A stretch of DNA of 64,000 nt from Burkholderia cepacia ATCC 25416 (GCF_001411495.1 NZ_CP012982.1:992001-1056000), one strand, 5' to 3'. Positions 53,611 through 62,374 are shown, numbered from the stretch's first letter. The notes: generated by a model not told the origin, from the sequence alone. Made by a program: numbers and translations.

Positions 53611-54792
53611 ATGATCCCCAACCGCGCATCATCCCGGCAGCCGTCGACCGATCCCGCACTCGCCGAGCGCGTCGATGCGGTACTGTCCCGTCAACTCGAA
53701 ACACATCGCCTCGTTGGTGCGGTCGTCCTGATCGCACGCGACGGCGAACTCGTCTATCGCCGCGCGGCCGGGTTCGCCGATCGCGAAGCGCGCACGCCGA
53801 TGCGCGAGGACACGCAGTTCAGGCTCGCATCGGTGACGAAGCCGATCGTCTCGACGGCCGCGATGGCGCTCGTCGCGCAACACAAGCTGTCGCTCGACGA
53901 CGACGTCACGCGCTGGCTGCCCGGGTTCCGCCCGGCGCTGCACGACGGCAGCGTGCCGGTGATCAGGGTGCGCCACCTGCTCACGCATACGGCCGGCCTC
54001 GGCTATCGCTTCACGGAAGCCGACGCGACCGGCCCCTATGCGCGCGCGGGCGCCTCCGACGGGCTCGACGCCGCATCGATCACGCTCGCCGAGAACCTGC
54101 GCAGGATCGCGAGCGTGCCGCTGCAGTTCGCGCCGGGAACCGGCTGGAACTATTCGCTTTCGATCGACGTGGTCGGCGCGCTGATCGAGGCCGTCAGCGG
54201 GCTGCCGCTCGCCGACGCCATCGACACGCTCGTGCTCCGCCCGCTCGGCGCCCGCGACACGGGATTCGTCGCACGCGATCCCGCGCGGCTCGCGACGCCC
54301 TACGTCAACGACACGCCGCAACCGCACCGGCTCGCCGAAAACGAAACCGTGCCCATCTTCGACGGAACCGTCGGCGTGACGTATTCGCCGTCGCGCGCGC
54401 TCGACGCGGATGCCTTCCCGTCGGGCGGCGCCGGGATGGTCGGCACCGCCGGCGACGTGCTGAACCTGCTGGACACGCTGCGTGCGGGTGGCGGCTCGCT
54501 GCTGCCGGCCGACCTGGTCGACGAGATGGGCCGCGCCCACACCGGCAACCTCGAATTGCCCGACCTGCCCGGCGCGGGGTTCGGCATCGGGTTCTCCGTA
54601 TTGCGCGACCCGCTCGCGGCGGCATCGCCGGAGTCCGTGGGCACGTGGCGCTGGGGCGGGGTCTACGGGCATTCGTGGTTCGTCGACCGCGCCCGCGGGC
54701 TCACCGTCGTGTCGCTGTCGAACACGCTTTACGAAGGGATGAACGGCCAGTACACGATCGATCTGCGCGACGCGATCTACGGCGCCGGCTGA
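53611..54792 (+). CDS. Serine hydrolase, beta-lactamase class C family
   Basis: A 393-residue protein with the SxxK active site in FRLASVTKPIVSTAAMALV, Tyr of the YxN-like motif in GTGWNYSLSIDVVG, and a C-terminal GVYGHSWFVDRARG in place of KTG. It belongs with penicillin-binding-protein/esterase-type hydrolases (EstB-like) more than with true AmpC. No signal peptide is seen, so it is probably cytoplasmic and an esterase or peptidase. It is monocistronic. Confidence 0.85.
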   Translation: MIPNRASSRQPSTDPALAERVDAVLSRQLETHRLVGAVVLIARDGELVYRRAAGFADREARTPMREDTQFRLASVTKPIVSTAAMALVAQHKLSLDDDVTRWLPGFRPALHDGSVPVIRVRHLLTHTAGLGYRFTEADATGPYARAGASDGLDAASITLAENLRRIASVPLQFAPGTGWNYSLSIDVVGALIEAVSGLPLADAIDTLVLRPLGARDTGFVARDPARLATPYVNDTPQPHRLAENETVPIFDGTVGVTYSPSRALDADAFPSGGAGMVGTAGDVLNLLDTLRAGGGSLLPADLVDEMGRAHTGNLELPDLPGAGFGIGFSVLRDPLAAASPESVGTWRWGGVYGHSWFVDRARGLTVVSLSNTLYEGMNGQYTIDLRDAIYGAG

Positions 54793-54800
54793 CACGCGCA

Positions 54801-54860
54801 ACAAAAAAGGCCCGACACGGTCGGGCCAATGAGTCGAGACACAAGGAGAATCCCGCCCAC
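54801..54860 (-). repeat. Dispersed terminator element, copy 2
   Basis: Matches 32479-32535 closely. Read leftward: GCGGGATTCTCCTTGTG, a 14-base spacer, then the hairpin GGCCCGAC-CGT-GTCGGGCC (54809-54827) and TTTTTT. Here it begins about 24 bases past the stop of the FAD oxidoreductase gene, so it acts as its terminator. The sequence between the stop and hairpin is also conserved with copy 1, which a plain terminator would not need. Confidence 0.7.
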
Positions 54861-54883
54861 CACACCGGGCGGGGCACGCCGCG

Positions 54884-56056
54884 CTACACGACGTTCTTTT
54901 CGACGATCGGCCGGTTTTCCAGCACCCGCGCCCAACCGAGCGACGACAGGTCGAGCGTGTCGTAACGCCCGCCCAGAATGAGTTCGCTGACCCCGCGCCC
55001 CGTCGCCGGCCCTTGCTGCAGCCCGTGGCCGCTGTAGCCGTTCGCGAACACGACGTTGTCGAGGTCCGGGTGATACCCGATGATCGCGTTGTGGTCGAAC
55101 ACGTTGTACTCGTAGTACCCGGACCAGCAGTTCTCCACGCGCAGCGCCTCGAACTCCGGCACGCGGTTCGCGAGCGTCGGCCAGATCACCTCGTCGAACA
55201 GCTCGTGGTCGACTTCGTCGAGCGGCAGGTCGTCCGGATCGCGATCCGGGCTCGGCGACGTCCCGCAGATGTACGTGCGCCCTTCCGGCCGGAAATACAC
55301 GCCGGTCGGGTCGATCAGCAGCGGGCAATCCGTGAGCCTGGCAGGCGACGACACGTTGAAGATGCTGCGGCGCCGCGCATGGACGGGGATGTCGATGCCC
55401 ATCATCGACGACAGCGTGCGGGCCCACGCACCGGCCGCGTTGACGAGCGTGTCGCACGCATGGCGTTCGCCGTCGGCCGTGACCACATGCGTCACCTTGC
55501 GGCCGTCGCGCACCACCGCGGTCACGTCGGACGGCACGTAGCGCGCACCCAGTGCCTGCGCCTTCTTGCGCAATGCCTGCACGAGCCCATAGCCGTCGAA
55601 CCAGCCTTCGCCGCTCACGCCATATGAGCCCGAGACGAGATCGTCAACGTTCAGCCACGGAAACTTCGCGCGCAGCGCATCGCGGTCCATCAGCCGGATA
55701 TCCGCGCCGAGGCTCGTCTGCAGCGCATGGTTCTCGCGCAGCGTCGCGTCGCCGGCCGGCGTCGCGAGGAACAGGTAGCCGCCTTCGTGCAGGTCGATCG
55801 ACGGCTGGTGGCCGTCCACTTCGAGCCGTTCGCCGATCGTGCGCAGGAAGTCGATGCCGAACAGCGACATCTGGATCGACAGCGGCGTCGAGAACTGCTG
55901 GCGAATCGACGCGGCCGACAACGCCGACGACGATCTCGCATAGGTGGGGTCGCGCTCGATGACGGTCACGGATACCGTGGGATCGGTGGCGCGCAGGAAA
56001 TAGGCGATCGAGCTGCCGATCACACCACCGCCGACGATGACGACTTGAGAACTCAC
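54884..56056 (-). CDS. FAD-dependent amine/amino-acid oxidoreductase (DAO fold)
   Basis: A 390-residue flavoprotein. The N-terminal dinucleotide fold is VVIVGGGVIGSSIAYFL, then ERDPTYARSSSALSAASIRQ, where Ser/Ala-rich FAD contacts resemble sarcosine and dimethylglycine oxidases. The C-terminal FAD segment is FANGYSGHGLQQGPATGRGV. It probably oxidises an amino acid or N-methyl amine. GGAG eight bases before a GTG fixes the start; the longer frame upstream has no ribosome site. It follows the binding-protein gene by 195 bases on the same strand. Confidence 0.86.
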   Translation of the reverse strand: MSSQVVIVGGGVIGSSIAYFLRATDPTVSVTVIERDPTYARSSSALSAASIRQQFSTPLSIQMSLFGIDFLRTIGERLEVDGHQPSIDLHEGGYLFLATPAGDATLRENHALQTSLGADIRLMDRDALRAKFPWLNVDDLVSGSYGVSGEGWFDGYGLVQALRKKAQALGARYVPSDVTAVVRDGRKVTHVVTADGERHACDTLVNAAGAWARTLSSMMGIDIPVHARRRSIFNVSSPARLTDCPLLIDPTGVYFRPEGRTYICGTSPSPDRDPDDLPLDEVDHELFDEVIWPTLANRVPEFEALRVENCWSGYYEYNVFDHNAIIGYHPDLDNVVFANGYSGHGLQQGPATGRGVSELILGGRYDTLDLSSLGWARVLENRPIVEKNVV

Positions 56057-56251
56057 GACTGACTCCAGTTGCACATGAAGGGCGCGGCCAGCCGGCCGCG
56101 CCCGTGGGTTGTTCGTGCCGCGTCGCACGCGGCGTCGCGCGGGCGGACTCGTGCGGCTGCCGCACCGGCGTGCGCCGCGATCGCAACCGATCGCCGATGG
56201 CATTTCAGCACGTCCGGCAGCGCCGCGAAAGTCCGCCCGCGCCTGTTGCGT

Positions 56252-57403
56252 TCAATCCGCCGATTTCGTCGTGACGGGCTGCCACGCGGCGTTCTTCACC
56301 TCGTACAGCGTCGAGCTCGGGCTCTTGAGGTCGCCCGTGTTCGTGAACGCGATCGTGCCCGTGATGCCGTCGTAGCGCGTGCCCTTCAGCGCGCCGTTGA
56401 AATCGGCCGGCTTCGTCGAGTTCGCCTTCTGCATCGCGTTGATCGCGATCCACGTCGCGTCGTAGGCGAACGGCGCATACGCGAGCATGTCGACACCGTA
56501 CTTCTGCCGGAATTTCGTTTCGAACGCCTTGCCCTTCGCAAGACGCGACAGCGGCTGCCCGTATTCCCACACGGCCGCGCCTTCCGCCGCGTTGCCGGCC
56601 AGCTTGATGAAGTTCGCGTTCATCACGCCGCCGCCCGCGAGGAACTGCGCGCGGATGCCGAGCTGGCGCATGCGTTTCACGAGCATCGCGGCCTGCGCGT
56701 CGAGGCCGCCGAAGAACACGAGATCGGCGTTGGTGCTCTTGATCTTCGTGAGCTGCGCGCTGAAATCCACCGCCTTGTCGTTCGTGAATTCGCGCGCGAC
56801 GATCGTGCCGCCGTTCGCCTTCACGGCCTTCTCGAATTCGTCGGCTTCGCCCTGGCCGAACGCGGTGCGGTCGTCGATGATCGCGATGCGCTTCGCCTTG
56901 GTCACGCTCGCCGCATAGGCGCCCGCGTTGCCGGCGTTCTGCGTATCGGTCGCGATCACGCGATACACGGTGCCGAGCCCGGCACGCGTGATGTCGGGAT
57001 TGGTCGCCGACGGCGTGATCATCGGAATGCCAGCCTTCGCGTAGATCTTCGACGCGGGCAGCGTCGTGCCCGAATTGAAGTGGCCGATCACGACGGCCAC
57101 CTGCGCGTCGGCGAGCTGCTGCGCGGCCTGCACGCCGGTGCGCGGATCGCTCTGGTCGTCCTGCGACGCGACGACGAACTTCACGGGCTTGCCGCCCACC
57201 GTCGGATGCGCGGCATTCGCTTCGTCGACGGCCATGCGCACGCCGTTCTCGATGTCCTTGCCGTAAGCGGCACCGCCCCCCGTCAGCGGACCGGCGACGC
57301 CGACCTTGACGACCGTCTCCTGCGCGTGGGCCGCGCCCGTCTGGAGCGCGAGAATCGCGGCGGTCAATGCGACGCCGGAAAGCGAACGAATGCGGAACGT
57401 CAT
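56252..57403 (-). CDS. Branched-chain amino acid ABC-type binding protein
   Basis: A 383-residue periplasmic protein with a signal peptide (ALTAAILALQTGAAHAQ). VVKVGVAGPLTGGGAAYGKD, GHFNSGTTLPASKIYAKAGI, TPSATNPDITRAGLGTVYRV and FGQGEADEFEKAVKANGG are the marks of LivJ/LivK-type receptors. No permease or ATPase genes follow, so it either uses a distant LIV transporter or feeds the FAD oxidase downstream. AAGGA upstream of ATG supports the start. Confidence 0.9.
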   Translation of the reverse strand: MTFRIRSLSGVALTAAILALQTGAAHAQETVVKVGVAGPLTGGGAAYGKDIENGVRMAVDEANAAHPTVGGKPVKFVVASQDDQSDPRTGVQAAQQLADAQVAVVIGHFNSGTTLPASKIYAKAGIPMITPSATNPDITRAGLGTVYRVIATDTQNAGNAGAYAASVTKAKRIAIIDDRTAFGQGEADEFEKAVKANGGTIVAREFTNDKAVDFSAQLTKIKSTNADLVFFGGLDAQAAMLVKRMRQLGIRAQFLAGGGVMNANFIKLAGNAAEGAAVWEYGQPLSRLAKGKAFETKFRQKYGVDMLAYAPFAYDATWIAINAMQKANSTKPADFNGALKGTRYDGITGTIAFTNTGDLKSPSSTLYEVKNAAWQPVTTKSAD

Positions 57404-57819
57404 GACAATCCTTGTTCTGGGGGCCGGGATGCAACGCGCGACCACCGCGCGTCGACACTCTCTCGCGTGCCGGTCGTCTCGTCCGCTACCGGGGCGTCGT
57501 GCAACGCACCTGGCCGGTCGATCGCTGCGGCTCCGTCTCCGAAGAGCCTTTCATCGCGAAAGAGGTGAATGGATTGTGGGTAGCCAATACCCGTGCAGCA
57601 AACGAAATATCGGAACTATGTAGTGAGGATTTGTCATCAAGTTCCGCATGCGCGGCCGGCCCGCGGCCCGCGCAGCCGTGAACCGCGGGCAGGCAGTTTT
57701 CATGGGAAGCTGCGCCGGCGTCCGTCCATCAAGGCCGGTCGTGGTCATGCCGGCAGCGCATCATCGTTGCGATGACGGCCCGGCCGGCCGCAGCGACGCC
57801 CGCGGCGCCGCGTTATCGG
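57404..57819. other. Gene-free stretch upstream of the binding-protein gene
   Basis: No gene. The A+T-rich part near 57590-57640 should contain the binding-protein promoter (GATATT is a -10 candidate on the minus strand). A hairpin or operator is not obvious. Confidence 0.4.
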
Positions 57820-58011
57820 TCAGTGCCGATCGGCGCCCGTCTGCTTGCGCGCCGCATCCGCCGCCTCGCCGGCCTGCTCCTGAAGCTTGCCGGCCTGCTG
57901 TTCGGCGACGCCTTCCGCTTCCGTCTTGCGGTCGCCCGTGACCTTGCCGAGCGCTTCCTTGACCGAACCCTTGACCTGCTTGAGCTTGCCTTCGATCCGA
58001 TTCCTGTCCAT
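57820..58011 (-). CDS. CsbD-family stress protein
   Basis: A 63-residue CsbD-like protein: MDRNRIEGKLKQVKGSVKEA, then LGKVTGDRKTEAEG, ending in Gln/Ala-rich repeats. CsbD proteins are small, highly charged and induced by stress or at stationary phase; molecular function unknown. GGAGACGACC precedes the ATG. It lies immediately downstream of the PAS-LuxR gene but has its own upstream region with a dyad shared with that gene. Confidence 0.9.
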   Translation of the reverse strand: MDRNRIEGKLKQVKGSVKEALGKVTGDRKTEAEGVAEQQAGKLQEQAGEAADAARKQTGADRH

Positions 58012-58114
58012 GGTCGTCTCCTGCGATGGTTGGGGAGAACCGGCGGCATGACGGCCAGCGCCGCGCCGCCGAGTGGACAGGATCGCAAGCGGGCGCCGCG
58101 CGCGGCAGATGCGG

Positions 58115-58137
58115 ATGCACCAGCGCGCATGGTGCAT
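58115..58137. promoter_or_regulatory. Shared dyad, copy upstream of the csbD-like gene
   Basis: ATGCACC-N9-GGTGCAT, an exact 7-bp inverted repeat, flanked by GCGG on the left and TCGTACCG on the right. Its centre is about 115 bases before the csbD-like start. The same motif with the same spacing lies at 59801-59823. Confidence 0.6.
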
Positions 58138-58151
58138 TCGTACCGACGGCG

Positions 58152-59699
58152 TCAGTCCCTGCCGTTCTCGCCCCCCTTCGCGCCGCGCGTGCCGTTCGCG
58201 TCGGCCGCGCCGACGATTCCGCGTTCGCGCGCCCATACGATCGCCTCGCCGCGGCTGTGCACGTCGAGCTTCGCGTAGATCGTCGCGACGTGATTGCGCA
58301 CGGTGTTCGGCGCGAGCCCGAGGCGGCCGGCGATTTCCTTGTCGGCGAGACCGTGGCACAGCAGGTCGAACACGTCACGCTCGCGCGCGGTCAGGTCCGA
58401 CAGTTGCGCGCCCGCATCCGGCGCGTTCGCGCGCCGCACGTTCGCCAGCTTCTCGATCAGCGTGCGGCTGAACCACGACGCATCCTGCATCGCCGTTTCG
58501 ATCGCGTACACGAGTTCCATCTCCGTGCGCTTGCGATCGCTGATGTCGAGCAGCGCGACGAGCAGGCAGTCGCGCCCGTGTATCGCGACGGGGTCGGCCG
58601 ACACGACGCAATCGCGCACGTCACCGTCGCGCGTGCGAATCTGCACGTCGGCGTTGCGCACGCTGCCGTCGCGCGCGAGCCGGCCTTCGATGCGCTGCCA
58701 TGCGCCGCGTTCGGCCCACAACCCGATTTCCTCCGCGGATTTGCCGAGCAGGTCGTCCTGTGCATGGCCCGTCATCGCGGCGAACGCGCCGTTCACGTCG
58801 AGCAATTCGAAGCGGTCGGCCGTGACGATCGCGGTGGCGACCGGCGCCATCCGGAACGCCGTCGCGAAGCGTTCCTCGCTCTGCCGCAGCGCGCGCTCGG
58901 CCTGCTTGCGCGGCTCGAGATCCATGAACGTAAACAGCATGCATGCCTCGTCGTTCATGTCGATCGGCTGCCCGGCGACGACCACGGCCTTCGTGCTGCC
59001 GTCCGCGAGTTTCAGCACGGCCTCCATCTGCGGAATCGTCGCGCCTTCGCCGAGCCGCTCGATCGCGAGTTCGCGCCGTTCGGCCTGTTCGAGCACGTCG
59101 AGCTCGTACACCGAGCGGCCGAGCACGTCGTCGCGCGCGTGGCCGGTCATGTCCAGAAAACCCTGGTTGACCTTCACGTAGCGCAGGTCGTCGAGCCGGC
59201 AGATCACGGCCGGCGCCGGGTTCGCGTTGAAGGTGCGCTCGAAGCGCTCCTCGGCGCTCGCCCATTCGGTCGCGTCGTGCAGCACCAGCGCGAGGCAGTC
59301 GGGCTCGCCGGCCGCGTTCGTCAGCACGAGGCTGCGGATGCGGTGGACCCAGCTCACGGTTTCGTCGGCGGCCGATTCCACTTCGACCGTCACGTCGCTG
59401 AACTCCTCGCCCGCGATCACGCGATCCATCGGATAGTGGCCGTCGCGCACCGGATGGTTGTTCCGGTAGCGCAGCCGGAAGCGCTCGCGGTAATCGGTGA
59501 CGGTCTCGCCGAGCGCCTTCAGCTCGGTCACGCCGTGCATCGCGAGCGCGGCCTCGTTCGCCCAGACGATCCGCTGGTCGGGTTCGACCAGGATCACTCC
59601 CTCGGTGAGCCCCGCGATGATCTGGTGCAGCTGGCGCCGGTCGGTATGCGACTTCAGCACCTGTTCGTTTACCTGTTCGTTCATCGAATGCTTGTCCAT
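58152..59699 (-). CDS. PAS-domain LuxR-type regulator
   Basis: A 515-residue protein with three PAS-like domains (about 20-135, 155-265 and 280-390; typical pieces are IIAGLTEGVILVEPDQRIVW, NPAPAVICRLDDLRYVKVNQ and FELLDVNGAFAAMTGHAQDD). A C-terminal LuxR/FixJ HTH begins about residue 436 (LTARERDVFDLLCHGLADKE, then IAGRLGLAPNTVRNHVATIY). No kinase or receiver domain is seen, so it is a one-component sensor; PAS ligands could be heme, flavin or redox. It likely binds the shared dyad upstream of itself and the csbD-like gene. The start MDKHSMNEQ lacks a clear ribosome site; the Met five codons on is an alternative. Confidence 0.82.
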   Translation of the reverse strand: MDKHSMNEQVNEQVLKSHTDRRQLHQIIAGLTEGVILVEPDQRIVWANEAALAMHGVTELKALGETVTDYRERFRLRYRNNHPVRDGHYPMDRVIAGEEFSDVTVEVESAADETVSWVHRIRSLVLTNAAGEPDCLALVLHDATEWASAEERFERTFNANPAPAVICRLDDLRYVKVNQGFLDMTGHARDDVLGRSVYELDVLEQAERRELAIERLGEGATIPQMEAVLKLADGSTKAVVVAGQPIDMNDEACMLFTFMDLEPRKQAERALRQSEERFATAFRMAPVATAIVTADRFELLDVNGAFAAMTGHAQDDLLGKSAEEIGLWAERGAWQRIEGRLARDGSVRNADVQIRTRDGDVRDCVVSADPVAIHGRDCLLVALLDISDRKRTEMELVYAIETAMQDASWFSRTLIEKLANVRRANAPDAGAQLSDLTARERDVFDLLCHGLADKEIAGRLGLAPNTVRNHVATIYAKLDVHSRGEAIVWARERGIVGAADANGTRGAKGGENGRD

Positions 59700-59937
59700 G
59701 TCGTCAGCATGACCGCCGGCCCGGTTGCCGCTTCGTCGACACGCGCCGGCCGGCGCGTGTGGCGATGATCGCGCGCCGCATCCGTGCGCGACAGGCGCGG
59801 ATGCACTAATCGCCATAGTACATTCGCACCGCGTGCCGCCACCGTGCGGCATCCCGCCGATCCCGGAAGCATTCTCCGCGCCTGCTTTGCGCGCGCCGCA
59901 CCCCGCGAGCGCCCCCGTTACTATCTTCCCGTCCCAA
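59700..59937. other. Upstream region of the PAS-LuxR gene, left flank of IS110
   Basis: No gene. It contains the dyad copy at 59801-59823. A -10-like TACTAT (59919-59924) points rightward toward the MBL gene that the IS element now separates. The junction with the insertion sequence is near 59938. Confidence 0.45.
59801..59823. promoter_or_regulatory. Shared dyad, copy upstream of the PAS-LuxR gene
   Basis: ATGCACT-N9-AGTACAT, one mismatch in 7 bp, flanked by GCGG and TCGCACCG. Its centre is about 113 bases before the PAS-LuxR start, almost the same distance as the other copy from the csbD-like start. Autoregulation plus control of csbD would explain it. Confidence 0.6.
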
Positions 59938-61368
59938 TAATGGGGCTTTGGCCAGCCAGGCCCGGTATGATTCCCGCCCCCAGTCGCAGTCATGATCCGG
60001 GGGGTGTTGTCGCCGGGTCTGGTGGGTGGCTGGTGATCGCTGATAGGGGTTTGGCCGGAATATTCCGACGCCGTCCGTAACGTGGATGCCGAGACTTGCC
60101 ACCGTTGTTGCAGGCCAATCCGTTCACTTTGCACAAACTGCGATGCAAGACACTCAACAGCATGACGCCGTCGATGTTTTCGTCGGCGTTGACGTCGGTA
60201 AGGGCCAGCATCACGCTGTTGCACTCGATCGAAATGGCAAGCGTCTGTACAACAAAGCGCTGCCCAACGATGAGGCCAAGCTGCGCGCCCTCATCGCCGA
60301 ACTCAAGACTCATGGTCGACTCCTGTTCGTCGTCGATCAGCCTTCCACCATCGGAGCGCTGCCAGTGGCCGTCGCTCGCGCTGAAGGCGTGCTCGTCGCC
60401 TATCTGCCGGGACTGGCCATGCGCCGCATCGCCGATCTGCACGCAGGTGAAGCCAAGACCGATGCCCGCGATGCCGCGATCATTGCCGAAGCCGCCCGCT
60501 CGATGCCGCATACGCTGCGCTCGCTTCGATTGGCTGACGAGCAACTCGCCGAGCTCACCATGCTGTGCGGCTTCGACGATGATCTCGCCGCTCAGGTCAC
60601 TCAAACCAGCAACCGCATTCGCGGCCTGCTTACCCAGATCCATCCAGCGCTCGAGCGCGTTCTCGGACCGCGCCTCGACCATCCGGCGGTGCTCGATCTG
60701 CTTGAGCGCTACCCGTCGCCCGCCGCGCTTGCCTCAACCAGCGAGAAGACGCTCGCCAACCGCCTGACTAAGCTCGCGCCGCGCATGGGCAAGAGCTTGG
60801 CGGCCGAGATCGTTCAGGCTCTGAGCGAACAAGCCGTGACCGTGCCCGGCACGCAAGCTGCCACCATCGTCATGCCTCGTTTGGCCCAGCAGCTTGCGGC
60901 CTTGCGTAAGCAGCGCGACGAGGTCGCTGCCGAAGTGGAACAGCTGGTGCTTGCTCACCCTCTTTGGCCGGTCCTGACCAGCATGCCGGGAGTCGACGTC
61001 AGGACCGCTGCCAGACTCCTGACCGAAGTCGCCCATAAAGCCTTCGCCTCCGCCGCGCATCTGGCGGCCTACGCAGGCCTCGCGCCGGTCACCCGGCGCT
61101 CAGGATCGTCGATCCGTGGCGAGCACCCATCTAGACGGGGCAACAAGGTGCTCAAGCGCGCCTTGTTCCTATCCGCCTTCGCGGCCTTACGAGACCCAGT
61201 CTCACGGGCCTATTACTCCCGCAAGATCCAGCAGGGCAAGCGCCACAACCAAGCGCTCATCGCGCTGGCGCGGCGACGCTGCGACGTCCTGTTCGCCATG
61301 CTGCGTGACGGAACCATTTACCAACCCAAGTCAGCCCCTAACGCTTGACGAACAACATAGGGGCACCC
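59938..61368 (+). mobile_element. IS110-family insertion sequence
   Basis: About 1.43 kb, carrying one transposase gene. As usual in IS110, no long terminal inverted repeats are clear; the ends (left around ATAATGGGGCTTTGG, right around ACATAGGGGCACC) are estimated from similarity and from where flanking sequence resumes. It lies between a TACTAT -10-like sequence and the MBL gene, about 28 bases before that gene's start. Confidence 0.7.
60143..61348 (+). CDS. IS110-family transposase
   Basis: A 401-residue DEDD-type transposase. N-terminal RuvC-like part: DVFVGVDVGKGQHHAVALD with the first Asp, FVVDQPSTIGALPVAVARA, and KTDARDAAIIAEAARS. The C-terminal transposase_20 segment is TSMPGVDVRTAARLLTEVAH and LAAYAGLAPVTRRSGSSIRG, containing the conserved Ser. 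All key residues appear intact, so it may be active. The start at MQDTQQHDAVDV fits family members; an ATG 19 codons earlier is possible. Confidence 0.9.
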   Translation: MQDTQQHDAVDVFVGVDVGKGQHHAVALDRNGKRLYNKALPNDEAKLRALIAELKTHGRLLFVVDQPSTIGALPVAVARAEGVLVAYLPGLAMRRIADLHAGEAKTDARDAAIIAEAARSMPHTLRSLRLADEQLAELTMLCGFDDDLAAQVTQTSNRIRGLLTQIHPALERVLGPRLDHPAVLDLLERYPSPAALASTSEKTLANRLTKLAPRMGKSLAAEIVQALSEQAVTVPGTQAATIVMPRLAQQLAALRKQRDEVAAEVEQLVLAHPLWPVLTSMPGVDVRTAARLLTEVAHKAFASAAHLAAYAGLAPVTRRSGSSIRGEHPSRRGNKVLKRALFLSAFAALRDPVSRAYYSRKIQQGKRHNQALIALARRRCDVLFAMLRDGTIYQPKSAPNA

Positions 61369-61395
61369 CCCACTGCCCGCGCAAGGACCGCCTCG

Positions 61396-62097
61396 ATGGA
61401 CACCGCCCGTATCGAAGAAATCCGCAGCGGCCTGTTTCGCGCAACGACCTACATCGACAAGCTGAAGCTCGGCTTCAGCCAGTTCTTCGTCCGGTCGCCC
61501 GATGGCGACGTCGTCTGCATCGAAACGGGCACGCGTTCCAACTTTCCGCAACTGAGCGCGAGCCTCGCGACCGTCGGCATCGCGCCGTCGATGGTGAGCA
61601 GCGTGGTCGTCCCGCATTTCGAAGTCGACGAGATGGGCGCACTGCCCGACTTCCTCGCGGCCAATCCGGCGCTCGTCGCGTACGCGCATCCGATCTGCAC
61701 GCACGGGCTGGCCGATATCTTCGGCGTGCGCGCGAAGCCGCTGAAGGACGGCGAGCCGACGACGATCTCCGGCGTCGACGTCGTGCCGATCTTCACGAAG
61801 CATGTCCATCAATGGGATGCGCTCGTCGTGTATCTGCCGGCGTACAAGGCGCTGCTGTCGTCGGACATCCTGATGCGCTTCGGCGACGAAGCCGCCGACG
61901 ACCCGCTGCCGGCCATCCTCGATTCGATCCGGCGCTCGGACTACCTGCCGTCGCTCGCACACTTGGCGAGCGCGCTGCGCCGGATCCAGACGCTCGATCT
62001 CAACGTCATCCTGCCGATGCACGGCCCGGCCATCACACACGACATCCCGCGCGTGCTCGCCGGCGCAATCGCGCATTGCGAGGCCGCCGCCGCGTAA
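61396..62097 (+). CDS. MBL-fold diiron-type protein (flavodiiron/ODP-like)
   Basis: A 233-residue metallo-beta-lactamase-fold protein. The metal motif is not HxHxDH but VPHFEVDEMGAL (H-x-E-x-D-E), with further ligand candidates in YAHPICTHGLAD, LLSSDILM and LPMHGPAI. H-x-E-x-D is the signature of the flavodiiron/ODP branch that binds two irons and reacts with oxygen or NO. There is no flavodoxin domain here. AAGGA eight bases before ATG supports the start. The IS110 element sits 28 bases upstream and probably separates it from its old promoter; expression may depend on IS-derived transcription. Confidence 0.78.
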   Translation: MDTARIEEIRSGLFRATTYIDKLKLGFSQFFVRSPDGDVVCIETGTRSNFPQLSASLATVGIAPSMVSSVVVPHFEVDEMGALPDFLAANPALVAYAHPICTHGLADIFGVRAKPLKDGEPTTISGVDVVPIFTKHVHQWDALVVYLPAYKALLSSDILMRFGDEAADDPLPAILDSIRRSDYLPSLAHLASALRRIQTLDLNVILPMHGPAITHDIPRVLAGAIAHCEAAAA

Positions 62098-62143
62098 GCC
62101 GTGGTGGCGGCAACCCGGACGACGGTCCGGCAGGTTGTTCCGG

Positions 62144-62374
62144 TCAGGCGCCGGCGACGACGAACTCTTCGGCCGCCTTGCGCTGAACCGCGGCCATCAC
62201 CGCCAGTTCGCGCTTGCTGCGCGCATCGCCGGACACGACACCCGTCGCGTTCTTCGCCTTCGCGCCCAGCGGGAAAAAGACAAACGACGCGCCGGCCGGT
62301 GCCGCCGGTTCCGCGCGCAGGCGTTTGTTCAGGATTTTCAGGTACTTCTTCTTCGACACTTCCTTAGCAGCCAT
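62144..62374 (-). CDS. 76-residue conserved-looking hypothetical
   Basis: A small basic protein: MAAKEVSKKKYLKILNKRLR, then AGASFVFFPLGAKAKNATG and an Arg/Lys-rich helix SKRELAVMAAVQRKAAEEF. GGAGG seven bases before ATG is a strong ribosome site. No cysteine, membrane segment or known domain is seen. The basic helices are consistent with nucleic-acid or ribosome binding, but this is conjecture. It is convergent with the MBL gene. Confidence 0.62.
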   Translation of the reverse strand: MAAKEVSKKKYLKILNKRLRAEPAAPAGASFVFFPLGAKAKNATGVVSGDARSKRELAVMAAVQRKAAEEFVVAGA

